DNA from: Pseudomonas sp. P8_229
GTDB taxonomy: Bacteria; Pseudomonadota; Gammaproteobacteria; Pseudomonadales; Pseudomonadaceae
Assembly (NCBI RefSeq): GCF_034008635.1
Contig: NZ_CP125378.1
Coordinates: forward strand, 1,044,001 to 1,108,000
Direction of reading: 5' to 3'
DNA length: 64,000 bases
The stretch's first letter is position 1. The number at the start of each line of letters is the position of its first letter. A model generated the notes under the pieces. The model ran no database searches. It was not told the DNA's origin and saw nothing but the letters and a program-made list of their open reading frames with translations. A program made the position numbers and the translations under genes. Below, piece after piece: positions 18,292 through 27,385 of this stretch.

Positions 18292-18849
18292 ATGCGTTAC
18301 TCGCAAGATCATAAAGCTCAAACCCATCTACGGATTATCAAGGAAGCCTCGGCGCGATTTCGCAAGGACGGCATCGGTGGCACCGGTCTGCAACCCCTGA
18401 TGAAAGCACTGGGGCTGACCCACGGCGGCTTTTACTCACACTTCAAATCCAAGGACGAACTGGTCGAAAAGGCCTTGCAGGAGGCGAGCGATCAAGTCGA
18501 CGGTTTATGCGCCGAGATCTTTGCCCAGGCAAACCCGCTGCACGTATTTATCGATACCTATCTCTCCGAATGGCATCAGACCTCCCCACACGAAGGCTGC
18601 CCGCTGCTGACCATCTCTTCAGAATTGGGCCTGCGCGGACAACCAAGCCCGACCAGTGATCAGGTGCTCGGCAATCGCCTGGATCAGATCGCCAGCACCC
18701 TGAAAGACGACAACAGCGCCGACCAGGCCATTGTCATCATGTCGACGCTGGTCGGCGCGCTGTTGCTGTCACGCAGTGTCGCCGACGCCGAGTTGGCCCA
18801 ACGCATCCTCGACGTCACTCGCGATCACCTCAAGCAGTCGCAAGACTAA
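18292..18849 (+). CDS. TetR/AcrR family transcriptional regulator
   Basis: This 185-residue protein has an N-terminal TetR helix-turn-helix: IIKEASARFRKDGIGGTGLQ, then MKALGLTHGGFYSHFKSKDEL with the recognition helix THGGFYSHF. The C-terminal part (CPLLTISSELG) matches the ligand-binding region of TetR repressors that control SDR or fatty-acid genes. GGAGAG precedes ATG 18292. Its stop overlaps the stop of the convergent fabF-like gene by four bases. I infer it may control the SDR/fabF unit, but its effector is unknown. Confidence 0.85.
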   Translation: MRYSQDHKAQTHLRIIKEASARFRKDGIGGTGLQPLMKALGLTHGGFYSHFKSKDELVEKALQEASDQVDGLCAEIFAQANPLHVFIDTYLSEWHQTSPHEGCPLLTISSELGLRGQPSPTSDQVLGNRLDQIASTLKDDNSADQAIVIMSTLVGALLLSRSVADAELAQRILDVTRDHLKQSQD

Positions 18850-20120
18850 GCCTGCCAGCGCTTGAACAGCACGCTGGCGTTCACCCCGCCAAAGCCGAAA
18901 CCGTTGGACAGCGCATATTCGATCGGCATCGAACGCGCCTGGCCGTGAACGATGTCTACACCCGCGCTCGCAGGATCGGGATTGTCGAAATTGAGTGTCG
19001 GCGGCACAACCTGATCACGGATTGCCAACAGGGTGAAAATCGCTTCCAGCCCGCCTGCGGCCCCCAGCAAATGCCCCGTGGCCGACTTGGTCGACGTCAC
19101 GGCGATTTTATTCTCGGTGCCGAACAACGCCTTGATGGCTGCCAGCTCGCCAAGATCGCCGACCGGTGTGGAAGTCGCATGCGCATTGAGATGCTGCACC
19201 TGATCGGGCGCAATACCGCCCTGAGCCAATGCCAGCGCCATGGCGCGACGTGCTCCGCTACCGTCCTCCGGCCCGGCGGTGAGGTGATACGCATCGGCGG
19301 TGGTGCCATAACCGACCAGTTCGGCCAGAGGTTGCGCACCGCGGGCCAACGCATGCTCCAGTGACTCGATCACCAGCAGACCGGCGCCCTCGCCCATGAC
19401 AAAGCCATCGCGCCCGCTGTCGAACGGTCGTGAGGCACGCTCGGGGGTGTCATTGTAACCGCTGGACAGCGCCCGCGCTGCCGCGAAACCGGCCAGACTG
19501 ACCCGATCGATGCACGCCTCCGCCCCGCCGCACACCGCGATGTCCGCTTCACCTGCACGAATCATCCGTGCCGCATCGCCAATCGCCTGCACTCCGGCAG
19601 CACAGGCGGTCACCGGTGCACCCAACGGGCCTTTCAAAGCGTGCCCGATCGATACGTGTCCAGCGGCAAGATTGACCAGAAACGATGGAATGGTGAACGG
19701 CGACAGACGACGCGGGCCGCGACTGTCGGTGGTGCGTACCGCGTCAGCTATCGCGCCGAATCCGCCAACACCGGAACCGATGATGGTCGCGGTGCGCACC
19801 TGATCCTGCTCCTCGGCCGGATGCCATCCGGCCTGCGTCAATGCCTGGCGCGCCGCTTCCATGGCAAACAGAATGAAGCGGTCCATCTTCTTTTGCTCTT
19901 TGGGTGGCGTGGCAAGGTCCGGATCGAAGCCGGCCTCGGTGTCCTCCGCCGCCGTTGGCACCATCCCGGCGACCCGGGTCGGCAAATCTGCGCTCACCGC
20001 GTCCGGCAAATTGCGCAAGCCCGAGCGCCCGGCCAGCAATCGCTGCCAGACCATTTCGACATCACTGCCCAAGGGAGAAACCAGGCCCATACCGGTGACA
20101 ACAATTCGACGCTGACTCAT
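18846..20120 (-). CDS. 3-oxoacyl-ACP synthase II (FabF type), extra copy
   Basis: This 424-residue thiolase-fold enzyme carries the full condensing triad: Cys173 in TACAAG, His314 in NAHATSTP and His350 in SATGHLLGAAGG, plus the C-terminal SNGFGFGG loop. It would condense malonyl-ACP with acyl-ACP. The usual fabF sits in the fab cluster beside acpP; this one is next to an SDR and a TetR gene, so it is probably a paralogue for a special acyl chain rather than housekeeping synthesis. ATG 20120 gives the standard MSQRRIVVTGMG start. It lies 17 bp downstream of the SDR gene, likely co-transcribed. Confidence 0.9.
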   Translation of the reverse strand: MSQRRIVVTGMGLVSPLGSDVEMVWQRLLAGRSGLRNLPDAVSADLPTRVAGMVPTAAEDTEAGFDPDLATPPKEQKKMDRFILFAMEAARQALTQAGWHPAEEQDQVRTATIIGSGVGGFGAIADAVRTTDSRGPRRLSPFTIPSFLVNLAAGHVSIGHALKGPLGAPVTACAAGVQAIGDAARMIRAGEADIAVCGGAEACIDRVSLAGFAAARALSSGYNDTPERASRPFDSGRDGFVMGEGAGLLVIESLEHALARGAQPLAELVGYGTTADAYHLTAGPEDGSGARRAMALALAQGGIAPDQVQHLNAHATSTPVGDLGELAAIKALFGTENKIAVTSTKSATGHLLGAAGGLEAIFTLLAIRDQVVPPTLNFDNPDPASAGVDIVHGQARSMPIEYALSNGFGFGGVNASVLFKRWQA

Positions 20121-20137
20121 ACCGCAGTTACCTCTGA

Positions 20138-20935
20138 TCAGTTTTTGTAGCGTTGGGCCGCCGAACTGCGCGACAGATTCGGAGCCATGACATGCCGGGC
20201 ACGCACAAAGGCCTGCCATTCACCTTCGTCAGGCAGCGACGGGATAGTGATCAACTCGCCTTGATCCAGACCGGCCAGCGCCGCATCGACCATTTCACCG
20301 GCCTCCATCACCATCTCCGCCGGAATGCCATTGGCATCGATGCCCGAGCGCTCCCAGATTTCGGTGCGGGTAACGCCGGGTAATACCGCTTGTACCTTGA
20401 CGCCGGTGCCTTCGAGCTCCGTATTCAGCGATTGAGTCAGGCTTAGAACATAAGCCTTGCTGGCGCTGTAGGTCGCGTTGAAACGCTCCGGAAACAGCGC
20501 CACCACCGAGGCAATGTTGATGATCGTGCCGCGACCGGCCTTCGTAAAACTGGCGGCAGCCGCCGAAGCCAGAAGGGTCACGGCGGTGACATTCAACTGA
20601 ATCAGGCGCTCCAGTTGCTCAGCATCGGAATTGGCCAGCAGACCATCGGCCGCCACCCCGGCGTTGTTCACCAACAGGCTGATGCTCGAGTCACTGCGCA
20701 GACGCTGCTGGAGTTTCAGCAGATCGTCCTTTTGCGTCAGATCGGCCTTGAGCACTTCGACCTGACCCCCATGGGCCTCGCGCAACTGGCTCGCGGCGCT
20801 TTCCAGACGCTGCTGATCACGGGCGACCAACAGTAAATCAAAACCACGCGCTGCCAGCCGCTGCGCGTAAATGGCACCTATCCCGGACGAAGCACCGGTG
20901 ACGACGGCTGTACCTTGAGACTGAACTGAACTCAT
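20138..20935 (-). CDS. short-chain dehydrogenase/reductase
   Basis: This 265-residue classical SDR has the cofactor motif TGASSGIG (residues 13-20), NNAG (90-93) and the catalytic Ser143, Tyr156 and Lys160 in YSASK. The substrate is unknown. It is the first gene of a two-gene unit with the FabF paralogue, so a beta-ketoacyl reductase-like job is possible. AGGAG lies ten bases before ATG 20935; a longer frame adds 13 residues without SDR character. Confidence 0.88.
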   Translation of the reverse strand: MSSVQSQGTAVVTGASSGIGAIYAQRLAARGFDLLLVARDQQRLESAASQLREAHGGQVEVLKADLTQKDDLLKLQQRLRSDSSISLLVNNAGVAADGLLANSDAEQLERLIQLNVTAVTLLASAAAASFTKAGRGTIINIASVVALFPERFNATYSASKAYVLSLTQSLNTELEGTGVKVQAVLPGVTRTEIWERSGIDANGIPAEMVMEAGEMVDAALAGLDQGELITIPSLPDEGEWQAFVRARHVMAPNLSRSSAAQRYKN

Positions 20936-20998
20936 TAGGGCGCTCCTGAAACACATTGGGATATGGGCCTCCAATGCTCACTGGCCTGGAGGTGACGG

Positions 20999-21017
20999 AA
21001 ATTATTATATGCATAAT
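20999..21017 (-). promoter_or_regulatory. candidate SDR-fabF promoter with inverted repeat
   Basis: On the minus strand a perfect TATAAT (21009-21004) lies in an AT-rich block, about 70 bp before the SDR start. The arms ATTAT and ATAAT flank ATGC and overlap the -10 hexamer, a plausible binding site for the nearby TetR protein. No good -35 is visible. Confidence 0.35.
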
Positions 21018-21094
21018 CCAAAAACAATATGATACCCATAATTTTCAGCTCGCCGATAAACGCAACCGGGCTCCCTTTGCCAAATCTCTGCGCC

Positions 21095-21126
21095 AGAAAA
21101 CAGAAAGGCCGGTCAATGACCGGCCC
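21095..21126 (-). terminator. intrinsic terminator of comEA
   Basis: GGCCGGT and ACCGGCC form a stem around a five-base loop, followed on the minus strand by a T-rich run (TTTCTGTTTTCTGG). It lies 21 bp after the comEA stop. Confidence 0.8.
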
Positions 21127-21146
21127 CTTGGCGTTGAATAATCAGC

Positions 21147-21482
21147 TTAGTTCACTTCCAGCTTCTCGCGATTGCGATCCAGGATCGCCTTGCCGATGCC
21201 CTTGACTTCCAACAGCTCATCCACCGAGGCGAATGGCCCATTAGCATCACGATACGCAACAATCGCTTTGGCCTTCGCCTCGCCTACCCCGGACAACTGC
21301 TTTTGCAGCGTTATTGCATCCGCGCCGTTAAGATCGACCTTTTCACTCGGAGACGCGGCCACGACGTCGCTCACCATCGTTGCACTATTCGTATCAGGGA
21401 CAACGGCAGGCGCCGCCACTACAGCGATTGAAGCACTGGTGAGCAGAGCAAAAAACAGAGAGTAGAAAAAACCGTTACGCAT
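21147..21482 (-). CDS. ComEA-family helix-hairpin-helix protein
   Basis: This 111-residue protein has a Sec signal peptide (residues 1-24, ending VVAA) and a C-terminal tandem helix-hairpin-helix (VDLNGADAITLQKQLSGVG, then ELLEVKGIGKAILDRN). It is the form found in the ComEA family of periplasmic DNA-binding competence proteins. The gene lies immediately downstream of wbpM, exactly as in P. aeruginosa, so it marks the conserved end of the O-antigen locus. GGAG precedes ATG 21482. Whether it serves DNA uptake in this organism is unknown. Confidence 0.88.
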   Translation of the reverse strand: MRNGFFYSLFFALLTSASIAVVAAPAVVPDTNSATMVSDVVAASPSEKVDLNGADAITLQKQLSGVGEAKAKAIVAYRDANGPFASVDELLEVKGIGKAILDRNREKLEVN

Positions 21483-21594
21483 AAATGACGCTCCATGACA
21501 TCGATTGAGAAAGCAGCTTTTCCCAAGCTGCTCTCCAAACTTAGGCCATGGTTGGCAGGTGTCAAAAATGTGTCTATTACAGGATGTGAAACAA

Positions 21595-23589
21595 TCAGGG
21601 TTCGAGACGGCGTTGCTGGTAGATCCAGTCGACGATTTCGCCATCGGGCGTGTAGCCGCTGACGGTTTCGCGCAGGAGTTGGCGGACTCGGGAGTAGTCG
21701 TCTTGTTCAACTGCGTTGAGCAACTCACTCAACTTGGCTTTGAGCACGTCCCATGGCAAGTGATCTTCGTTGGCCGTCATGATCATCGGGTGGGGAGTTG
21801 CCGCGACATTGTCGCCGATCAACAATTCTTCATAGAGCTTTTCACCCGGACGCAAACCCGTGAACTGGATTGAAATGTCGCCCTGCGGATTACGTTCGGA
21901 ACGGATGCTCAAGCCGGACAGATGGATCATTTTTTCCGCCAGCTCGACGATTTTTACCGGCTCTCCCATGTCCAGAACGAATACGTCCCCGCCCTGCCCC
22001 ATGGATCCGGCCTGGATAACCAGTTGTGCCGATTCGGGGATAGTCATGAAGTAGCGAGTGATTTTCGGATGAGTGACGGTCAACGGTCCGCCGGATTTGA
22101 TCTGGCTGTGGAACAACGGAATCACCGAACCGGACGAACCCAGCACGTTGCCGAAACGCACCATGGTGAAACGTGTCTTGTTGACCCGAGACACGTTGGC
22201 CTTATCACCAAACAACACTGGAGCCACTTCACGACTGAGTGCCTGGAGTGTCATTTCAGCCAGACGTTTGGTGCTGCCCATGACGTTGGTCGGGCGTACG
22301 GCCTTGTCGGTCGAGATCAATACAAAGTTCGAGACCCCTGACTGCAACGCCGCTTGAGCGGTGTTGAGTGTTCCGATCACGTTATTCAACACCCCTTCGG
22401 CAATGTTGTGTTCAACCATCGGTACGTGCTTGTAAGCGGCAGCATGGTAAACCGTGTCGACGTTCCAGGTTCTCATGACATCGAGCAGCTTGCCTTGATG
22501 GCGGATAGAACCAAGTATCGGGATCAGACGAAGCGGCCGGGATTCGCGGCAACCGCGCTGTTCCAGCTCTGACAGGATGCTGTAAAGATTGAATTCACTG
22601 TGCTCAAACAAAATCAGTGTGGTTGGCGACAATGAAAATATCTGACGGCAAAGCTCCGACCCGATCGAACCGCCGGCCCCCGTCACCATGACGGTCTTGC
22701 CTTTGATACAGCGCTCGAGCAACTCTGCCTGAGCCGGAACCGCATCACGCCCAAGCAAGTCGGCAATGTCGACTTCCTGGATGTCATCGACCTTTACCCT
22801 GCCACTGGCCAGATCAGTAAAGTTTGGAACACTGCGGATGTGCAGCGGAAACCCTTCCAGCAGGTTGAGAATTTCCCGGCGACGCGCACGCGTCGAGGAC
22901 GGTAGCGCCAGGAGAATTTCCTGTGCTCCGGTCACGTCGATCATTTGCTGAATATGCTTGGGCTTGTAAACGTGCAGGCCGGAGATAGAGCGATCGGCAA
23001 TACTTGGGTCGTCATCGATGAACGCCACCGGACGCATCACTCGCCCCATTCTCAAGGCGGCCACCAATTGATTGCCAGCGACACCCGCACCGTAGACTGC
23101 AACTTTGGTCAGCCCATCGTCTCGACTGGTAAAGGGGACATGTTGAGCTGCGTTAAACCAGTCGCCCATGAAGTACTGACGCATGCACAGCCGCAAGCCG
23201 CCAATAATGACAAGGCTGAGCCACCAATAGTTGAAGATGATAGAACGAGGAACGACCGTTTCGTGATTGCTGTACCAATAAACCACTAACGCGAGGATCA
23301 ACGAAGAAAGGCTCACAGCCTTGATGATCGCTATCAGCGCGTCGTTGCCAAAGTAGCGCATGACCGCACGATACATACCGAAGCGGATGAAAAGCGGAAT
23401 GGCAATGACTGGAGCGCAGGCAAAGAGCCAGAAATGAACGCGCAAGGGGTTGTACATATCGTCCAGGCCCAATCGGACGATGAACGCCAGCCAAAGCGAC
23501 GCCCAGACCAACAGAATGTCAGTGGCTATCTGAATCAGCCGCTTCTGGCGACGAGGCAGATTCAACAAAAAGGTGCGTAATTTATCCAT
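21595..23589 (-). CDS. wbpM: WbpM-like UDP-GlcNAc 4,6-dehydratase
   Basis: This 664-residue inner-membrane enzyme has four N-terminal TM helices (about residues 15-145), a Rossmann-like domain (VYGAGVAGNQLVAALR) and a C-terminal SDR catalytic domain. The catalytic domain shows TGAGGSIGSE, AAAYKHVPMVE and STDKAVRPTNVMGSTKR. In this family the SDR Tyr is replaced by Met while Lys is kept (MGSTK), as seen here. It makes UDP-4-keto-6-deoxy-GlcNAc, the precursor of QuiNAc and FucNAc, the first sugar of pseudomonad O units. Its position as last locus gene is the same as in P. aeruginosa. Confidence 0.94.
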   Translation of the reverse strand: MDKLRTFLLNLPRRQKRLIQIATDILLVWASLWLAFIVRLGLDDMYNPLRVHFWLFACAPVIAIPLFIRFGMYRAVMRYFGNDALIAIIKAVSLSSLILALVVYWYSNHETVVPRSIIFNYWWLSLVIIGGLRLCMRQYFMGDWFNAAQHVPFTSRDDGLTKVAVYGAGVAGNQLVAALRMGRVMRPVAFIDDDPSIADRSISGLHVYKPKHIQQMIDVTGAQEILLALPSSTRARRREILNLLEGFPLHIRSVPNFTDLASGRVKVDDIQEVDIADLLGRDAVPAQAELLERCIKGKTVMVTGAGGSIGSELCRQIFSLSPTTLILFEHSEFNLYSILSELEQRGCRESRPLRLIPILGSIRHQGKLLDVMRTWNVDTVYHAAAYKHVPMVEHNIAEGVLNNVIGTLNTAQAALQSGVSNFVLISTDKAVRPTNVMGSTKRLAEMTLQALSREVAPVLFGDKANVSRVNKTRFTMVRFGNVLGSSGSVIPLFHSQIKSGGPLTVTHPKITRYFMTIPESAQLVIQAGSMGQGGDVFVLDMGEPVKIVELAEKMIHLSGLSIRSERNPQGDISIQFTGLRPGEKLYEELLIGDNVAATPHPMIMTANEDHLPWDVLKAKLSELLNAVEQDDYSRVRQLLRETVSGYTPDGEIVDWIYQQRRLEP

Positions 23590-23941
23590 AAATCCCAACC
23601 AACGGCATTACTCGTTCAAAGGTCTGCAATCATTTCAAGAGCTAGCAGGAATCGTTCCCGTCTCGACAGGGTAGCTTAGCACTGGGCAGGGCCGGGCTGG
23701 ATGTAGATTCAAGGGGCATGACATCTGGCCCCTGCACAATGCCCTGCACTACCTTGGGTAACGCAAAAACAGGAGTCAGCGGAGTAAAGACAACTGTCCG
23801 GGCCGGAGGTTCGCGTGCCGCCTCCGGCGGCCCCGCTCTTTTGACTGAGCAGGACACCAGTGACACGACCAGCGTTCGTCAATCACACACCTGAACAGCC
23901 ATGGCGCGGCAGGCACTCCCGCCGCCGGCCATGGGGGAACG
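23590..23941. other. 352-bp gap with no convincing gene; one weak minus-strand ORF
   Basis: This gap separates wbpM from the broken acyltransferase. A minus-strand GTG-started frame (23866-23642, 74 codons) begins VSLVSCSVKRAG, with a lipobox-like LVSC but almost no hydrophobic leader, and is Pro-rich afterwards. It lacks a clear ribosome site. I regard it as a possible remnant of a lipoprotein gene or as chance. The rest probably contains the promoter for wbpM. Confidence 0.3.
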
Positions 23942-25055
23942 TCAGCAGCGTCCAGCTCTGAGGGCTTTCCATTTCGACGCCAGCAACTGCTTTGACGAGC
24001 GAGTAACAGGTTGCACCAGATATCGATCAATCGCGAGAGAAATCAAAATTCCGATAGCAATGTAAAACGGCCACGAGTGCACAGTATCCCACTGATAATA
24101 AGGCCCCGTCACATCGGCTGGTTTAATGGCCCCGACCATGCACAACACCACATTGATCAGAAAGAAACCGAAAAGATGGTGAAGCAATACAGGAAAAGAA
24201 TTTCGACCTATATAACCGAGCAGCTTACTGCAAGACTCATTTTTTGCCAGAATGTCGGAAACACCGTAGAAAAAAGCAATACTTGGCACACTGCTGACCA
24301 CCGGCAAATATGCATTCTGGTATTTAGATGCCTGCATCCAGAAGTCAAGATTACCCGCCGCGACCCAAAACTGCTGCTGGATAACGTACAAAGACACCAG
24401 CACCACCACATACTTAAGAAACCGTTGACAGTTATATTTCTGGAACAAAGCTCCGAGATAGTAAAAAAACAATGCAAACGCAAAACGCAAATAAGGAATC
24501 TTGTCCCAATCTACTGTCTGAGTATCATACATATTGACGCTATAGCCGACAGCAGCGAGTCCCACCAGCAGATAAGACAGCAAGAAGGCCGTAGAGACGA
24601 ACAGGCCGCTGCCTCCGCGACTTAAAAGCACGAACAACCGTGCATGAACGACCGAGAAATAAACCCGCACAAAAAACAGACAGGGAATAAACCAGTACGC
24701 GGCAGTGAAGAGGTACGCTCCCGAACCACCGAACTGATTCATGAATATCTTTTGAACGGAAAACGGCTCAGCGAAAGCTGTAAACCCATAATAAGCCAAA
24801 ATCTGGCAGAGACAGGCATATGCAAAATAGAAAAATGTCGAGTACAACAATAGCGCCCTTACATTTTTTACGATGACCGGACCAACTTTTTCAATGCGCT
24901 GCTCACTAAAAAATACCCGACAGAAAGAAAAACAACGGCATATGAAACGAATATGGCGTGAACGGATACAATGCAACACCACTGCTGGCATGTCCCGCAA
25001 CAACCGAGAGTATCCCTATCCCTCGCAACACATCGACGCTTAGATTCCTTACCAC
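23942..25055 (-). pseudogene. acyltransferase-3 (OafA-like O-antigen acylase), frameshifted
   Basis: The gene opens at GTG 25055 (GGGAGCAG upstream) and encodes the family N-terminus: DVLRGIGILSVVAGHASSG, with the conserved Arg and His, then YSFHMPLFFFLSG. After that the frame hits TAG at an A/T homopolymer (24907-24912). Reading continues in the +1 frame with FFSEQRIEKVGPV and about eight further TM helices, ending KWKALRAGRC at 23942. Joining the two frames gives a normal ~370-residue, ten-helix AT3 protein that would acetylate O-antigen sugars. As sequenced it is interrupted. Phase variation, a true null allele or a sequencing error are all possible. The AT-rich composition suggests transfer. 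Confidence 0.8.
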
Positions 25056-25157
25056 AGCCCTGCTCCCGCTCGACTATCATTCCTCCCCGAACATGTCACA
25101 CTCACGACCGCTCAACAGGAGCGATATAAATATTTCAAACAACAAGAATTAAAATAA

Positions 25158-26255
25158 CTACAGCTCTATATCCGCACGCTCAAAACGAGTAGTCCAGGTA
25201 TTATCAGCGATAAACGTGATGCCACTTTCACATGAGTCACGATATTCCATTGCGGCGGCGACCTTTTCACCAATATCGCCAAGCGACTTGCTGATAAACG
25301 TTCCTGCCGCCTCTTCGCGAAATTTCATCTCTCCGAAGTCCGTTGAAACGACCGGTAAGCCAAGTGCCCGATACTCATAATATTTGATCGGATCGACGGA
25401 AATGGTCAGATCGCTTTTTTTGAAGGGAATAAGTCCGACATCAAACTCACACATCGCTGACAGGGCGACATCGTGAGCACAGGGTGGCAAAAACTCGATA
25501 TTCGCAGGCAACTCAAAAGGCGCCGGTGAAAACACCGGACCGATAATGCGAATAATGTCACCGGAACGAAGCCGGGCCAGTGTTCGCATCCAGTCCCAGT
25601 CAAACCATGCACCCACCGTACCGACGTAGCCGAGAACCTTTCGCTCCCGCACCCCGCTGGCGTTGCGTGGTGGAGGCAACAGAGCATCATCCAGTGCGTT
25701 CGGCACGAATGAGATACTTGCCTTTTCTGGTGACCAGCGGTTTTTCAGAGCAGTGCTCGAGACCCAAAGCTTCTCCACGGTTTGAATCAGTTGACGCTCC
25801 CGACGCGCCATCGCCACCCGAGAAAATCCGCTGTAGAACGCAGGAAAATCATCCATTGCATCGTAGATGGAATGCTTGGGGTTGAACGCCTTCAAGACCT
25901 TCAACGCCAAGACCGAAGGTTTTCCAACCACGATCAGAGGCTCTTGCGTGCCCAGCTGTTGCTTCGCCTCGTTAATCAGCGGTCCCCAGAAACCGCTGTT
26001 CAACCACCCCGAGCCAGGAAGCGGCTCAATAGGCAGCGCACGTGGCGACAGCAATGTCAGCCATTGCGGTACGTTGACCTGAGCTTGCTGGTTCATCCCC
26101 GAACGCTTTAAGTCGCTCAGTTTGGGAAACCGGGTTGGATAGGGTTCGATCCAGATTACTTGTCGCCCGGTGCGCCGGTGAAACCACTCGACAAATTTGT
26201 GAGGGCGCTGGGAAAAACTGGCCCACGGAACAGGCGACAAGTAAATCAAACTCAT
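25158..26255 (-). CDS. glycosyltransferase, GT4-like
   Basis: This 365-residue cytoplasmic protein starts with the SQRPHK motif found in a group of GT-B glycosyltransferases. It ends with a nucleotide-sugar-binding region, including VGLIPFKKSDLTISVDPIKYYEYRALGLPVVSTD, where the Glu of YYEYRA corresponds to the conserved E of the EX7E motif. The sugar transferred cannot be assigned. Its start codon overlaps the wecB stop (TGATG), so the two are translationally coupled. It is the last intact gene before the acyltransferase. Confidence 0.82.
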   Translation of the reverse strand: MSLIYLSPVPWASFSQRPHKFVEWFHRRTGRQVIWIEPYPTRFPKLSDLKRSGMNQQAQVNVPQWLTLLSPRALPIEPLPGSGWLNSGFWGPLINEAKQQLGTQEPLIVVGKPSVLALKVLKAFNPKHSIYDAMDDFPAFYSGFSRVAMARRERQLIQTVEKLWVSSTALKNRWSPEKASISFVPNALDDALLPPPRNASGVRERKVLGYVGTVGAWFDWDWMRTLARLRSGDIIRIIGPVFSPAPFELPANIEFLPPCAHDVALSAMCEFDVGLIPFKKSDLTISVDPIKYYEYRALGLPVVSTDFGEMKFREEAAGTFISKSLGDIGEKVAAAMEYRDSCESGITFIADNTWTTRFERADIEL

Positions 26256-27355
26256 CAGCTAAAGTACTCGCGCAGCGAATTCACGATTCGCTCTGCACCA
26301 TGCCCGTCACCATAAGGAGACACGCCACGGGCCATCTCGCGATACGCGTCTTCATCATCCAGCAAGCGCTGCGCTTCGGCGACGATCATGTCGTAATTGG
26401 AGCCAACCAGTTTGACAACACCATGCTCGACAGCTTCCGGACGCTCGGTTTCTTCACGCAGTACCAGAACCGGTTTACCCAATGCAGGCGCTTCTTCCTG
26501 CACACCACCGGAGTCGGTCAGAATCAGGTAAGCACGCTTCATGGCGGCTACGAACGGCGCATATTCCAATGGATCGCACAGCACGAAATTGGCTACCGGA
26601 CCAAGCAGTTCGTGAGCAACGTCCTTGACGTTAGGGTTTGGATGCACCGGATAAAGGAACTGCACGTCCGGGTTATTCTCAGCCAAGGTGCGCAATGCAC
26701 GGCAGATGTTGAGAAACGGTTCACCGAAGTTTTCACGGCGGTGCGAGGTCACGAGCACCAGTCGCTTGCCCGGATCAAGTTCGATTCCCAGATCCAGGTC
26801 CTTTGCAGCGGTCATCAGCAGTGCATCGATTACAGTGTTGCCAGTGACAATGATATCGGCATCGGGAACACCTTCACGCAGCAGGTTCTGGCGCGAGCCC
26901 TCGGTGGGCGCAAAGTGCCAGCGAGCCAGCTTGCCGGCGATGACGCGGTTGGCTTCTTCCGGGAACGGGTTCTGCATATCCCAGGTGCGAAGCCCGGCCT
27001 CTACGTGACCAATAGGGATTCTGTGGTAGAAACAGGCCAGAGCAACGGTCATTACAGTCGTTGTATCACCTTGAACCAGCACGATTTCCGGCTTCTCTGC
27101 GCTCAGCACGTCGTCCATTTCCAGCAGGAGACGAGCAGTCAACGTGGTCAGGGCCTGGTTTGGACGCATGATGTTCAGGTCGATATCTTGTTCAATACCG
27201 AAAAAGCTCATGACCTGGTCAAGCATGTGGCGATGCTGGGCTGTGGCGAGAACCCGCACATCCGCCCAAGGCTCATTTTTCAACGCCAGAATGACCGGGG
27301 CCATTTTGATCGCTTCCGGACGGGTTCCAACAACGCAAAGTATTTTTCGTTTCAC
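26255..27355 (-). CDS. wecB: UDP-GlcNAc 2-epimerase (non-hydrolysing)
   Basis: This 366-residue protein matches WecB throughout: GTRPEAIKMAPV at the start, HVEAGLRTWDMQNPFPEE, SHRRENFGEP and TDSGGVQEEAPALGKPVLVLR. It interconverts UDP-GlcNAc and UDP-ManNAc in the cytoplasm. The start is GTG 27355. No UDP-ManNAc dehydrogenase (wecC) lies in the locus, so either ManNAc itself is used or the dehydrogenase is elsewhere. It sits between two GT4-like genes. Confidence 0.94.
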   Translation of the reverse strand: MKRKILCVVGTRPEAIKMAPVILALKNEPWADVRVLATAQHRHMLDQVMSFFGIEQDIDLNIMRPNQALTTLTARLLLEMDDVLSAEKPEIVLVQGDTTTVMTVALACFYHRIPIGHVEAGLRTWDMQNPFPEEANRVIAGKLARWHFAPTEGSRQNLLREGVPDADIIVTGNTVIDALLMTAAKDLDLGIELDPGKRLVLVTSHRRENFGEPFLNICRALRTLAENNPDVQFLYPVHPNPNVKDVAHELLGPVANFVLCDPLEYAPFVAAMKRAYLILTDSGGVQEEAPALGKPVLVLREETERPEAVEHGVVKLVGSNYDMIVAEAQRLLDDEDAYREMARGVSPYGDGHGAERIVNSLREYFS

Positions 27356-27385
27356 AAGAGTATTCCCACAAATCAGTTATTAGCT

